DNA from: Paraburkholderia mimosarum LMG 23256 = NBRC 106338
GTDB lineage: Bacteria > Pseudomonadota > Gammaproteobacteria > Burkholderiales > Burkholderiaceae
Assembly (NCBI RefSeq): GCF_000739815.1
Contig: NZ_BBJJ01000021.1
Location: forward strand, 1-64,000
DNA length: 64,000 nucleotides
Reading direction: 5' to 3'
Program-made: the position numbers and the translations under genes
The notes under the pieces: model-generated
What the model was told of the DNA's origin: nothing
What the model saw: the letters and a program-made list of their open reading frames with translations, nothing else
The model's database searches: none
Shown: piece after piece, positions 26,788 through 35,618 of the stretch
Position numbering within the stretch: the first letter of the stretch is position 1
How the letters are laid out: every line of letters begins with the position of its first letter

Positions 26788-27618
26788 ATGAACAAGAAAT
26801 TCCGCTTCCCGCGCGTGGGCATTCCGCTCCTGGCACTGATCTGGCTGGCTGTCACGACGGTCCCGTTCATCTTCATGGTCGTATCGAGCTTCAAGAGCCA
26901 GGAAGAGACCTTCGCGTCGTCCGTGTGGGCCCCGCCGAGCCATCTCTATTGGGGCAATTACGCGGCGGTGCTGCAAGGGCCGTTTTTCACGTATTTCCGT
27001 AACAGCGTGTTCACGGTGGGCGTGTCGGTGGCGCTCATCGTCATCATCAGCGCGATGGCGGCTTATGTGTTTGCGCGCATGCGCTTCACGCTGAACAAGA
27101 CGCTCTTCGGCCTCGTGATTGCCGGCATGATCGTGCCGCTGCATGCGACCCTCGTGCCGATTTACCTGCTCACGCGCAACCTCGGTCTTTACGACACGCC
27201 GTTCGCGCTGCTCGGACCTTATGTGGCGCTCAGCCTGCCGGTGTCGATCTTCATCCTGACCGAGTTCATGCGCCAGATTCCGCGCGAGCTGGAAGAAGCC
27301 GCGCAACTCGACGGCTGCAGCCCGTTCCGCATTTTCTGGCGGATCTTCTTCCCGCTTTCGGGACCGGGGCTCGCCACGGTGGCGATCTTCAACGGCATCG
27401 GTCTCTGGAACGAGTTCATCTTTGCGTACATGCTCACGTCGACCTCCGAGCACCGCACGCTGCCGCTCGCGATCTGGGATTTCATGGGGCAATACGCGTC
27501 GAACATACCCTCGATGCTGTCCGTTCTCGTACTCACGTCGTTGCCGCTGATCGTTGCCTACGCGTTCGGTCAGGAGCGCGTGATCAAGGGGATGATGGCC
27601 GGCTCCCTCAAGGGCTGA
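26788..27618 (+). CDS. Sugar ABC transporter permease (MalG-type)
   Basis: 276 residues and six membrane segments (first GIPLLALIWLAVTTVPFIFM). The periplasmic loop YWGNYAAVL is usual for MalG-type subunits, and the coupling loop is ELEEAAQLDGCSPFRIFWRI. The C-terminal VIKGMMAGSLKG is the common end of this family. Pairs with the preceding permease. Confidence 0.93.
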   Translation: MNKKFRFPRVGIPLLALIWLAVTTVPFIFMVVSSFKSQEETFASSVWAPPSHLYWGNYAAVLQGPFFTYFRNSVFTVGVSVALIVIISAMAAYVFARMRFTLNKTLFGLVIAGMIVPLHATLVPIYLLTRNLGLYDTPFALLGPYVALSLPVSIFILTEFMRQIPRELEEAAQLDGCSPFRIFWRIFFPLSGPGLATVAIFNGIGLWNEFIFAYMLTSTSEHRTLPLAIWDFMGQYASNIPSMLSVLVLTSLPLIVAYAFGQERVIKGMMAGSLKG

Positions 27619-27698
27619 TCCGCATCGCACACCGCCTCGAATCGTGCGGGCCGAAGTGTCATCGATTGGCCAGCACACCGAACTTTGCATAAAACGAT

Positions 27699-28829
27699 AT
27701 GGCAAGCATCTCCCTCAATAACGTACAGAAGGCCTACGCGAGTGGCAACGCGGTGATCCGCGACGCCAACCTCGAGGTCGGCAAGAACGAGTTCTGCGTG
27801 TTCCTCGGGCCATCGGGCTGCGGCAAGTCCACGCTGCTGCGCATGATCGCCGGTCTCGAATCGATCACCGACGGCGAGCTGCGCATCGACGGTGAACGGA
27901 TGAACGAGGTCGAACCCGCGAAACGCAAGGTTGCGATGGTGTTCCAGAACTACGCGCTCTATCCGCATATGAGCGTGTACGAGAACATGGCGTTCGGTCT
28001 GCGTCAGGCGAAAGTCGACAAGGCCGTCATCGACAAGAAGGTGCGCAGCGCCGCTGCCGCCCTGCAACTCGATATCTATCTTGAACGCCGCCCCGCAGCG
28101 CTCTCCGGCGGCCAGCGCCAGCGCGTCGCGATCGGGCGCGCGATCGTGCGCGAGCCGGGTGTCTTCCTGTTCGACGAGCCGCTGTCGAATCTCGACGCCG
28201 CGCTGCGCGTACAGACCCGTACCGAAATCGCGCGTCTGCATCGCGAGTTCAGCGAGGCGAGCGCCGTGTATGTGACGCACGATCAGGTCGAAGCGATGGC
28301 ACTGGCCGACCGCATCGTGCTCCTGCAGGCCGGCGCTCATATGGAGAAGCATGGCAGCATCGCCCAGGTCGGGGCACCGCTCGATCTGTATCACCATCCC
28401 AGGAGCCGGTTCGTCGCGGGCTTCATCGGCTCGCCGAAGATGAACTTCTTCGCAGGCACGGTGACGGGCGGCGACGACGGCGGCGTGGTCATCGACCTGG
28501 CAAGTGGCGAGCGCGTGCGTGCGCGCGTGGACGGCTCGCGTGCGCGCGCCGGCATGAAGGTGACGCTCGGTGTGCGTCCCGAGCATCTGCGCGTGGCCGT
28601 GGATGCACGAAACGAGCAGACGCTGGCGTGCCGCGTGAAGCTCGTCGAGCACATGGGCGAGCACAGCTATATCCATGCGACGCAGAAGGGCGCGGGCGCG
28701 GCGACAGTGATCGCAAAAGTGCCTGGTGACAGTGCGTTGACACACGACGAACTCGTCAACCTTTCCCTGCCGCCCGAGGCGTGCCACGTTTTCGACGACC
28801 ACGATATGGCGCTGCGCCGCCTCATTTAA
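27699..28829 (+). CDS. Sugar ABC transporter ATP-binding protein (UgpC/MsmK-type)
   Basis: 376-residue ATPase with Walker A GPSGCGKST, signature LSGGQRQRVAIGRAIVR, Walker B VFLFDEPLSNLDA and switch VTHDQVEAM. The C-terminal TOBE domain includes LGVRPEHLRVAVDARNEQ. It has the same length as the ATPase of the first sugar unit (20479-21609) and nearly identical motifs, so the two are paralogues. A short insert (AGAHMEKHGSIAQVGAPLDL) lies where MalK proteins carry KIEQIG..L. Fourth gene of the second sugar operon. Confidence 0.93.
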   Translation: MASISLNNVQKAYASGNAVIRDANLEVGKNEFCVFLGPSGCGKSTLLRMIAGLESITDGELRIDGERMNEVEPAKRKVAMVFQNYALYPHMSVYENMAFGLRQAKVDKAVIDKKVRSAAAALQLDIYLERRPAALSGGQRQRVAIGRAIVREPGVFLFDEPLSNLDAALRVQTRTEIARLHREFSEASAVYVTHDQVEAMALADRIVLLQAGAHMEKHGSIAQVGAPLDLYHHPRSRFVAGFIGSPKMNFFAGTVTGGDDGGVVIDLASGERVRARVDGSRARAGMKVTLGVRPEHLRVAVDARNEQTLACRVKLVEHMGEHSYIHATQKGAGAATVIAKVPGDSALTHDELVNLSLPPEACHVFDDHDMALRRLI

Positions 28830-28834
28830 GTCCA

Positions 28835-28869
28835 GCGCGGCTTTCGCCGCGCGGCCAGGCAACGCCTGG
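28835..28869 (+). repeat. Two adjacent small hairpins between ATPase and GH3 genes
   Basis: GCGCGGC-TTTC-GCCGCGC (28835-28852) is followed by CCAGGC-AAC-GCCTGG (28855-28869). There is no T-run, so they look like intercistronic mRNA-stability structures or attenuators rather than a terminator. Confidence 0.5.
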
Positions 28870-28938
28870 TTCGAGAAGCACTACTAAATAGACGGCGATC
28901 AACCAATGCCGTCTCCTGCAATTCCAGGGAGTGAATCG

Positions 28939-31347
28939 ATGTCGCTTGAACACACCACTGAGGTTCCGCTTTATCGCCGGTCCGATGCGCCGACCGGGCA
29001 GCGCGTTGCCGACCTGCTCGCACGCATGACGCTGGACGAGAAAATAGCGCAGCTTCATGCCGCGTGGTTGAGACTGTCGGCCGACGGCAAGCACATGGCT
29101 CGCAGCATCGATTTTGCGAGCAGTGCGGACGAGCTGACCGTCGACGAAATCCTGCAGCACGGTCTTGGACAGATCACGCGTCCGCTCGGAACCCATACGG
29201 TCGAACCGAAAGAGGGCGTGCGCGCGCTCAACGAACTGCAGCGCAAGATGGTCGAGGACACGCGCCTGGGTATTCCGGTCATGTCGCACGAGGAATGCCT
29301 CGTGGGCCTGATGATCAAGGACGCCACGCTGTTCCCGTCGCCGCTGAATTACGCGGCGACGTGGAATCCCGGCCTCGTGGGCGAAGTGGGGCAGATCATC
29401 GGCGAGCAGGCGCGCTCCATCGGTTGCCACCAGGGGCTCGCTCCGGTGCTCGACGTGTCGCGCGATCCGCGTTGGGGCCGCACCGAGGAAACGCTCGGCG
29501 AAGATCCCTATCTGGTCGGCGTGCTTGCTTGCCACTACGTCAATGGTCTGCAAGGCGAGCGGCGCGATATCCTTGCCACGCTCAAGCACTTCGTGGGCCA
29601 TTCGGCGAGCGAAGGCGCACGCAATCATGCGCCCGTGCATGTGGGACCGCGCGAACTCAGCGACGTATTTCTGCTGCCCTTCGAAATGGCGGTCAAGCTC
29701 GCGAAAGCGGGCTCGATCATGCCGGCCTACCACGACATCGACGGCGTGCCCTGCCATGCCGATCGCACGCTGCTGCACGACACGTTGCGGGAAAAGTGGG
29801 GCTTTGAAGGTCTCGTCGTGGCGGACTACGCCGCGGTCGACCTGCTCTACAGCCACCATGCGGTGGCGCGCGACAGCGCTTCGGCGGCGGCGCTCGCGTT
29901 CAATTCCGGACTCGACGTCGAGCTTCCCGGACACGAGTGCGCGATCCATCTGAAAGAGGCACTCGATCGCGGTGAAATTACTCAAGCGACCATCGATACC
30001 GCCGTTTCGCGCGTGCTGCGCACGAAATTCCGTCTGGGACTGTTCGAGAACCCGTACGTCGACCCGGAACGCGTCGATGTGAAGAGCGCAACGGCGGGCG
30101 ACACCGCCTATGAAGTCGCGCTCCAATCGGCCGTTTTGCTGCGCAACGAAGGCGGTGTGCTGCCGTTGAAGGCCAACGGCGCGGAGAAAATCGCGGTGAT
30201 CGGTCCCACGGCCGACGATCCGCTTGCGCTGCTCGCCGGCTACAGCTTCCCGGTGCACCTCATCAACTCGGGCGAGCAATCTGTCGCCACTATGGCCACG
30301 CCGTTGGGCGCGCTGCGCGCGCTGCTGGGCGAGGAGCGCGTGCTTCACGCGAAGGGCTGCGACATCATCAAGGAGCGCCGTGCAGGCGCGCCCGTTTTCC
30401 CGGGCGACGTCTCGCTCGACCTGAGCACCTTCACGAACCGCGATGAGCTGATCAGCAAGGATACCGAAGGAATTGCGGCTGCCGTGGATGCGGCGCGCGA
30501 GGCAGGCGTAGCAGTGGTATTCGTGGGCGATCTCGCAGGACTGTTCCAGTCCGGCACGGTAGGCGAAGGTTCCGATACGGACAGCCTCGAGCTGCCTGGC
30601 GTGCAGCTGCAGTTGCTCAACGCCGTGGTCGAGAGCGGCACGCCAACCGTCGTGGTGATGACGGGCGGCCGCCCGTACAACCTCGGCGGTCTCGAAGATC
30701 GCATCGCCGGACAGGTCATGGCCTTCGCACCGGGCGAGCGCGGTGCCGAGGCGCTGGCCGACCTGCTTGTCGGTCGCGCTAATTTCAGCGGGCGGCTGCC
30801 GCTATCGGTGCCGAAAAGCGCGGGGGCCGTGCCGTACGTGTACAACCATCGCCTCAAGAGTGCGGGCACGCCGGTTGCCTATCACTTCGGTTCGCGCTAC
30901 CCGTTCGGTTTCGGTCTTGCCTACACGCAGTTCCGTTACAGCGAGCTTGCGGTTGCACAGCGCGAGATCCCGATCGAAGACGGCACCGTCGAACTGAGCT
31001 TCACCGTCGAGAACGTGGGCGAGCGCGAGGGCACGGAAGTCGTGCAGATCTATGTGCGCGACCGGCACGCGTCGTCGGCCCGGCCCGTGCGTGAGCTGAA
31101 GGCGTTCGCCCGCGTACCGCTCGCGGCTGGCGCGAGCGCGCGCGTGCGCGTGGAGCTGCCCGTCGACATGCTCAATTTCACCGACGGGCGTGGTGAGCGC
31201 ATCGTCGAGCCGGGCGACTTCGATCTGATGGTCGGCAGTTCGAGCCGCGACATCGCGCTCAACGGCACCGTAACGGTGATGGGCGATGCCGTGCGAACGT
31301 TGCCGCGCGACTGGCGCATGCTGAGCGCCGTCGAGGTCGTGTCGTAA
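28939..31347 (+). CDS. Glycoside hydrolase family 3 beta-glucosidase/beta-xylosidase
   Basis: 802 residues, no signal peptide, so cytoplasmic. The N-terminal TIM barrel has DPRWGRTEETLGEDPYL and KHFVGHS (K216-H217, substrate binding). The nucleophile is D296 in GLVVADYAAVDLL, in place of the commoner SDW context. The alpha/beta domain includes VVFVGDLAGLFQSGTVGEGS, and the C-terminal fibronectin-III-like domain covers VELSFTVENVGEREGTEVVQ. It removes terminal beta-glucosyl or xylosyl (possibly arabinosyl) residues. Xylose-dehydrogenase-like neighbours favour a xyloside. ATG at 28939 follows ccaggga; an ATG at 28906 adds 11 residues. Confidence 0.93.
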   Translation: MSLEHTTEVPLYRRSDAPTGQRVADLLARMTLDEKIAQLHAAWLRLSADGKHMARSIDFASSADELTVDEILQHGLGQITRPLGTHTVEPKEGVRALNELQRKMVEDTRLGIPVMSHEECLVGLMIKDATLFPSPLNYAATWNPGLVGEVGQIIGEQARSIGCHQGLAPVLDVSRDPRWGRTEETLGEDPYLVGVLACHYVNGLQGERRDILATLKHFVGHSASEGARNHAPVHVGPRELSDVFLLPFEMAVKLAKAGSIMPAYHDIDGVPCHADRTLLHDTLREKWGFEGLVVADYAAVDLLYSHHAVARDSASAAALAFNSGLDVELPGHECAIHLKEALDRGEITQATIDTAVSRVLRTKFRLGLFENPYVDPERVDVKSATAGDTAYEVALQSAVLLRNEGGVLPLKANGAEKIAVIGPTADDPLALLAGYSFPVHLINSGEQSVATMATPLGALRALLGEERVLHAKGCDIIKERRAGAPVFPGDVSLDLSTFTNRDELISKDTEGIAAAVDAAREAGVAVVFVGDLAGLFQSGTVGEGSDTDSLELPGVQLQLLNAVVESGTPTVVVMTGGRPYNLGGLEDRIAGQVMAFAPGERGAEALADLLVGRANFSGRLPLSVPKSAGAVPYVYNHRLKSAGTPVAYHFGSRYPFGFGLAYTQFRYSELAVAQREIPIEDGTVELSFTVENVGEREGTEVVQIYVRDRHASSARPVRELKAFARVPLAAGASARVRVELPVDMLNFTDGRGERIVEPGDFDLMVGSSSRDIALNGTVTVMGDAVRTLPRDWRMLSAVEVVS

Positions 31348-31429
31348 GTGCTGGACAAGCAACAGGTCAGCGTGCCTTCATGGCTCGCCGCCCTGTTTGG
31401 GCTTTGAAAAGTCATAACTGGAATATGTG

Positions 31430-32197
31430 ATGTCGTACGCAATCTATCCGAGCCTGGCGGACAAAACCGTCGTAATCACCGGTGGCGGCAGCGGTATTGG
31501 CGCCGCGATCGTCGAGGCATTTGCGCAACAAGGCGCGCGCGTGTTCTTCCTCGACGTTGCCGAGCAGGATTCGCTCGCACTTCAGGAAACGCTTCGCAAT
31601 GCGAAGTATCCACCTCAGTTCCGGCGATGCGATCTGCGCAGTGTGGAGGCGATCGATGGCACGTTCACGTCGATCGTCGATGCCGTGGGTCCAATCGACG
31701 TGCTCGTGAACAACGCCGGCAACGATGACCGCCACGAAATCGGCGAACTGACGGCGAGCTACTGGGACGAGCGCATCGCCGTGAACCTGCGTCACCAGTT
31801 CTTCTGCGCGCAAGCCGCTGCGAAAGGCATGCGCGAAGCGGGACGCGGCGTGATCCTCAACTTCGGCTCGGTGTCCTGGCACGTCGCGTTGCCGAGCCTG
31901 CCGATCTATTTGACTGCGAAGGCCGGCATCGAAGGGCTCACGCGCGGTCTTGCGCGCGATCTGGGCCGCGCCGGCATCCGCGTGAACTGCATCATCCCCG
32001 GCGCGGTGAAGACGTCGCGGCAGATGAACCTGTGGCAAACGGCCGAGAGCGAGGCGAAGGTCGTCGCGGGGCAATGCCTGCAACTGCGCATCGAGCCGGA
32101 GCACGTCGCGCGCATGGCGCTGTTTCTCGCGTCCGACGATGCCGCGCGCTGCTCCGGTCGCGATTATTTCGTCGATGCAGGATGGTACGGAGAATGA
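31430..32197 (+). CDS. SDR sugar 1-dehydrogenase, XylB-like (xylose dehydrogenase)
   Basis: 255-residue short-chain dehydrogenase. The NAD-binding glycine motif is VVITGGGSGIGAAIVEAF. The catalytic Ser lies in NFGSVSWH and Tyr-x3-Lys in YLTAKAG. From memory it resembles Caulobacter XylB closely along its length (AIYPSL, RRCDL, NNAGNDDRHE, YWDERI, VNLRHQFFC, FLASDDAARCSGRDYFVDAGW). That enzyme oxidises D-xylose to xylonolactone with NAD+. Here it follows a GH3 glycosidase and shares ATGA with the next lactonase gene. Galactose or arabinose as alternative substrates cannot be excluded. Confidence 0.88.
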   Translation: MSYAIYPSLADKTVVITGGGSGIGAAIVEAFAQQGARVFFLDVAEQDSLALQETLRNAKYPPQFRRCDLRSVEAIDGTFTSIVDAVGPIDVLVNNAGNDDRHEIGELTASYWDERIAVNLRHQFFCAQAAAKGMREAGRGVILNFGSVSWHVALPSLPIYLTAKAGIEGLTRGLARDLGRAGIRVNCIIPGAVKTSRQMNLWQTAESEAKVVAGQCLQLRIEPEHVARMALFLASDDAARCSGRDYFVDAGWYGE

Positions 32198-33084
32198 ACG
32201 TGCGTGTACCCGTGTGCGTATGGCCGGTCGGCGCGGAACTCGCGGAAGGGCCGCTGTGGCAGGCCGAGGAAAACGCGGTCTATTTCGTCGATATCAAGGG
32301 CCGCCAGATTCATCGCCTCGTGGTCACGACTGGACAGCGCACGACATGGTATGCGCCCGACCAGCCCGGCTTCATCGCGCCGCTCGGGGATCGGGTTTTC
32401 GTGTGCGGCCTGCCTGACGGGCTGTATCGTTTCGATGCCGTGGGCGGGCAGTTCGACAAGCTGATGGACATCGAGTCGCATCTGCCCGGCAACCGCCTCA
32501 ACGACGGTTTCGTCGATGCGCGCGGCCGCCTGTGGTTTGGCTCGATGGACGACGCCGAAGAAGCGCCGAGCGGCACGCTCTATCGTGTGGACCAGGACGG
32601 CACGGCGAACCCGCAGGACAGCGGCTATGTGATCACCAACGGACCGGCCATGAGTCCGGACGGCGGCACGCTCTATCACAACGACACGATGCGCCGCGTC
32701 GTGTACGCGTTCGATGTGGCAGAGGACGGTACGTTGTCGCGCAAGCGTGTCTTCGCGGCAATTTCCGGCGACGGCCACCCGGACGGGATGGCGGTCGATG
32801 CCGATGGTTACGTGTGGGTTGCGTTGTTTGGCGGCTGGAGGATCGAGCGTTACTCGCCCACGGGAGACCTTGTCAAACAGGTTGCGTTTCCTTGCGCGAA
32901 CATCACGAAGCTTGCGTTTGGCGGGGACGATCTGCAGACGGTCTATGTTTCCACCGCGTGGAAGGGTCTTACGCGCGCCGAGCGGGAGAAACAGCCGCAA
33001 GCGGGCGGTCTGTTTTCCTTTCGCGCGCCGGTACCGGGGCAGGTTCAGGCGCGATGCACAGCATTCGCGCGGCGTGAAGACTAA
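32194..33084 (+). CDS. SMP-30/gluconolactonase family sugar lactonase, XylC-like
   Basis: 296-residue six-bladed propeller lactonase. Metal-site residues occur in LAEGPLW (Glu), ITNGPAMSPDG (Asn) and GHPDGMAVDADGYVWVALFG (Asp). CVWPVGAELAEGPLW, YFVDIKGRQIH, APDQPGF and YHNDTMRR resemble Caulobacter XylC, which opens xylonolactone to xylonate. Start ATG overlaps the dehydrogenase stop, so the two are translationally coupled. Xylonate dehydratase and later enzymes are not in this window. Confidence 0.9.
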   Translation: MNVRVPVCVWPVGAELAEGPLWQAEENAVYFVDIKGRQIHRLVVTTGQRTTWYAPDQPGFIAPLGDRVFVCGLPDGLYRFDAVGGQFDKLMDIESHLPGNRLNDGFVDARGRLWFGSMDDAEEAPSGTLYRVDQDGTANPQDSGYVITNGPAMSPDGGTLYHNDTMRRVVYAFDVAEDGTLSRKRVFAAISGDGHPDGMAVDADGYVWVALFGGWRIERYSPTGDLVKQVAFPCANITKLAFGGDDLQTVYVSTAWKGLTRAEREKQPQAGGLFSFRAPVPGQVQARCTAFARRED

Positions 33085-33117
33085 TCATCCTGGATGTAGG
33101 CGGCGCCTCTGGCGGCG

Positions 33118-33708
33118 CTATATCAGCAGACACCAAAGCGCCAGAAGCGGGGTCGTTCCCGACCGCATCGCATGTACGGCGTTGCGGGGATTGTGCAGCC
33201 CGCCGCCGAGGCCCGGATCGAACCAGTCCCCGTCATGTTGGCGAAACTCCCCTGCGCTCAGAAGTACATAGGCCTCTTCCGGCGGGTGCTGATGATCGGG
33301 GTACCGGGTGGCCGGCGCGAGCAATGAAAACCCGAGCTGGACGTCGTAACGGCTTTCCATCCCGCCGGGGCCGCAAATCATGCCATGCACGTGGTTCTCG
33401 ACATAATCTTTGCTTCCGTACATTCCGGACGTTCGCCGTTGCCATCCAATGGCAGGTTCGAGTAGCTTGATCGTGCGAGCAGCCTCCCCGAGACCGGAGG
33501 AGTCCCCAAGAAGCGGGGCAAGAGCAGAATCGAGAAGGTCACAGGCCGGATAGCGTTCGTTGTTTCGCTTTCCGTCGTCGGATGGCTGATCGAGACGTTC
33601 GAATACCGCCACGGCCAACTGGCGGGCAGCATCGGGGAGCGCTCGCGCCCGAAAAAGATTTCGCGCGACGCGGATGAAATGCTCGAGGTTCTGGTGTCGC
33701 TGATACAT
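33118..33708 (-). CDS. DMSP-lyase-family cupin protein (DddQ/DddL-like)
   Basis: 196 residues, about the size of DddQ. The C-terminal cupin contains PDHQHPPEEAYVLLSAGEFR with likely metal ligands H139, H141 and E145, plus Tyr147, and then NPRNAVHAMRS with H179. This H-x-H-x(3)-E-x-Y...H pattern is that of DMSP lyases, which cleave dimethylsulfoniopropionate to acrylate and DMS. Relatives of unknown substrate are common. I start at MYQRHQN; an ATG at 33735 adds nine residues. It ends 33 bp from the convergent lactonase and is divergent from an onium-type importer, suggesting a substrate of that class. Confidence 0.7.
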   Translation of the reverse strand: MYQRHQNLEHFIRVARNLFRARALPDAARQLAVAVFERLDQPSDDGKRNNERYPACDLLDSALAPLLGDSSGLGEAARTIKLLEPAIGWQRRTSGMYGSKDYVENHVHGMICGPGGMESRYDVQLGFSLLAPATRYPDHQHPPEEAYVLLSAGEFRQHDGDWFDPGLGGGLHNPRNAVHAMRSGTTPLLALWCLLI

Positions 33709-34328
33709 GGGTGCTCCATAGCCCGGTTGTGGCATTTGTAGCAGAGCGACTGCAGGGCCGGGACGGCCTCAGTCGTTGTTCATCTGGCTTGAACGAATTG
33801 ATGCCCCGTCCTGGCGCGCAAGGCGTTGCGCACCAGGACGGGGCATTTGCCTTTCGTCGTCTGAACTTTGCGCCTGGATTTGTGCGGCCGGCAAGCCATT
33901 CAGCGATTTACCAGTAATTTCCCTTACTCATCCCGACCAGGGCTTTCCCTTGGCGCAAGCGGATTTCGCCGATCCGTGAGCCGTGGCCGAACAAGCCCAA
34001 TTCCCTTCATTCATTCACCCGCAAAGCCCCGCCTGGCTTGGATTCCGCGCCGCACTCGCGGATTCGCTGAACGTTTCCCTGCCCATGAAGCGTTTCCCAT
34101 GCATTACCAAAGGTATGGAAAAGGGCCGAGAAAATGTAGCTGGAGCGCGCAATTTGGATTGCTACGCTGCGATCACAGCATCACCTGCCGCATCGGAATG
34201 GAATTCACCTGTGCATTGGATTCAAAGCCGGGTGAGTACCGGTGCTAGCTGAATCGCCACGCGAGAACTTCTGGTCATTGCGAAGTTCACCAGCGTCAAT
34301 TTTTGATCCTGCCAGTTGGGAAGACCGA
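33709..34328. promoter_or_regulatory. Divergent promoter region with a long hairpin
   Basis: 620 bp between the DMSP-lyase-like gene and the onium importer. Short frames here show no family features. The clear structure is the 46-nt hairpin at 33801-33846. The stretch 34090-34330 is less GC-rich and probably holds the importer promoter. Confidence 0.5.
33801..33846. repeat. Near-perfect 46-nt inverted repeat
   Basis: ATGCCCCGTCCTGG pairs with CCAGGACGGGGCAT, and inside it GCGCAA pairs with TTGCGC around a GGCG loop; only one c/a pair is mismatched, giving about 20 paired bases. No T-run follows in either direction. It lies 93 bp upstream of the cupin start. Confidence 0.7.
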
Positions 34329-35618
34329 ATGAGCCCAAATCTGACGTTCGCGCCGGAAGACGTGATACCTCCAGGCGCAATCCACACCGCAGCCGCGCAG
34401 TCGGTGGCCCGGCCCGTCGCCATCTCGGGAACCGACATTTTGACGGTCCGTAACCTGTCGAAGATCTTTGGCCCGAAGCCCGAGGTTGCCGCGCAACTGG
34501 TCAAGCAGGGCCTGGGGCGCGGCGAAGTATTCAAGCGCACGGGCAACATGGTGGCGGTCAACGACGTCAGCCTCAACGTCAAGGCCGGCGAGATCTTCGT
34601 CATCATGGGCCTTTCGGGTTCCGGCAAGTCGACGCTCGTGCGGCTGCTCAACCGCCTGATCGAGCCGACGTCCGGTCAGGTGGTACTCGAAGGCCGCGAC
34701 ATTGCACCGATGTCCACCGTCGAGTTGCGCGAAGTGCGCCGCAAGAAGATGGCGATGGTATTCCAGTCGTTCGCGCTCCTACCTAACCGCACGGTGCTCG
34801 ACAATATCTCGTACGGCCTGGAAGTTGCGGGCATGAAGAAGGCCGAGCGTTACGAAATCGCCCGTGCGGCACTCGAGCGCGTCGGTCTCGGCTCGTACGA
34901 AAAGCTACTGCCCGGCGAACTCTCTGGCGGCATGCAGCAGCGGGTCGGACTTGCGCGCGCCCTGGCGGTCAATCCTGCGGTGCTGCTGATGGACGAGGCC
35001 TTCTCCGCGCTCGATCCGCTGATCCGCTTCGAAATGCAGAGTGAACTGCTGCGGCTGCAGAAGGAAGAGCAGCGAACCATCGTCTTCATTTCGCACGATA
35101 TCGAAGAGGCGATCAAGATCGGCGGCCGCATCGGCATCATGAAGGACGGCTGCCTGATCCAGGTCGGCACGCCGGCCGAACTGATCCAGTCGCCGGCGGA
35201 CGATTACGTGCGGGACTTCTTCCGCCACGTCGACGTCTCGCGTTTCCTCAAGGCCGAGAGCCTGCTGACCCGCGTCGAGCGCGGACTGATTGCCGGTGAC
35301 GTCGGCGCGCCTGCGGAGCGTTACCTCAATCAACTGATCGATAGCGGCGCCGAGTGCGGTTACGTGTGCGATCAAGCCGGCCGCTACCAGGGCTGCGTCA
35401 CGCCCGCTTCGCTGCACAAGGCGGGCGCCCAACCCCTGCGCGAAGCGTTGCTCAAGGACTTGAGCACGGTCTCGCTGGACACCGACCTGCACGAACTTTC
35501 CGCGATCGCGCTGAGCCAGCAACACGACGTGCCGGTCACGGACGCTGCGGGCAAGCTCGCGGGCGTCGTGTCGTGCCGAACGATACTCAAGCAGGTCATG
35601 GAGCGGAGGGCAGCATGA
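34329..35618 (+). CDS. Quaternary-amine ABC transporter ATP-binding protein (ProV-like)
   Basis: 429 residues. The ProV-type N-terminus has LTVRNLSKIFGPKPEVAAQL. Walker A is GLSGSGKST, signature LSGGMQQRVGLARALA, Walker B VLLMDEAFSALDP, switch ISHDIEEA. Two C-terminal CBS domains, which sense ionic strength in osmotic transporters, occupy about residues 290-425 (DLSTVSLDTDLHELSAIALS). Start ATG at 34329 follows gggaag. The operon couples it to catabolic genes rather than to osmoprotection genes, so it probably feeds a degradation pathway for a betaine-like compound. Confidence 0.92.
   Translation: MSPNLTFAPEDVIPPGAIHTAAAQSVARPVAISGTDILTVRNLSKIFGPKPEVAAQLVKQGLGRGEVFKRTGNMVAVNDVSLNVKAGEIFVIMGLSGSGKSTLVRLLNRLIEPTSGQVVLEGRDIAPMSTVELREVRRKKMAMVFQSFALLPNRTVLDNISYGLEVAGMKKAERYEIARAALERVGLGSYEKLLPGELSGGMQQRVGLARALAVNPAVLLMDEAFSALDPLIRFEMQSELLRLQKEEQRTIVFISHDIEEAIKIGGRIGIMKDGCLIQVGTPAELIQSPADDYVRDFFRHVDVSRFLKAESLLTRVERGLIAGDVGAPAERYLNQLIDSGAECGYVCDQAGRYQGCVTPASLHKAGAQPLREALLKDLSTVSLDTDLHELSAIALSQQHDVPVTDAAGKLAGVVSCRTILKQVMERRAA

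Noticed and set aside
25912..27705. 597-codon minus-strand frame across the two sugar permeases
   Set aside because: Low-complexity Arg/Glu/His composition and no motif. The plus strand encodes complete permeases.
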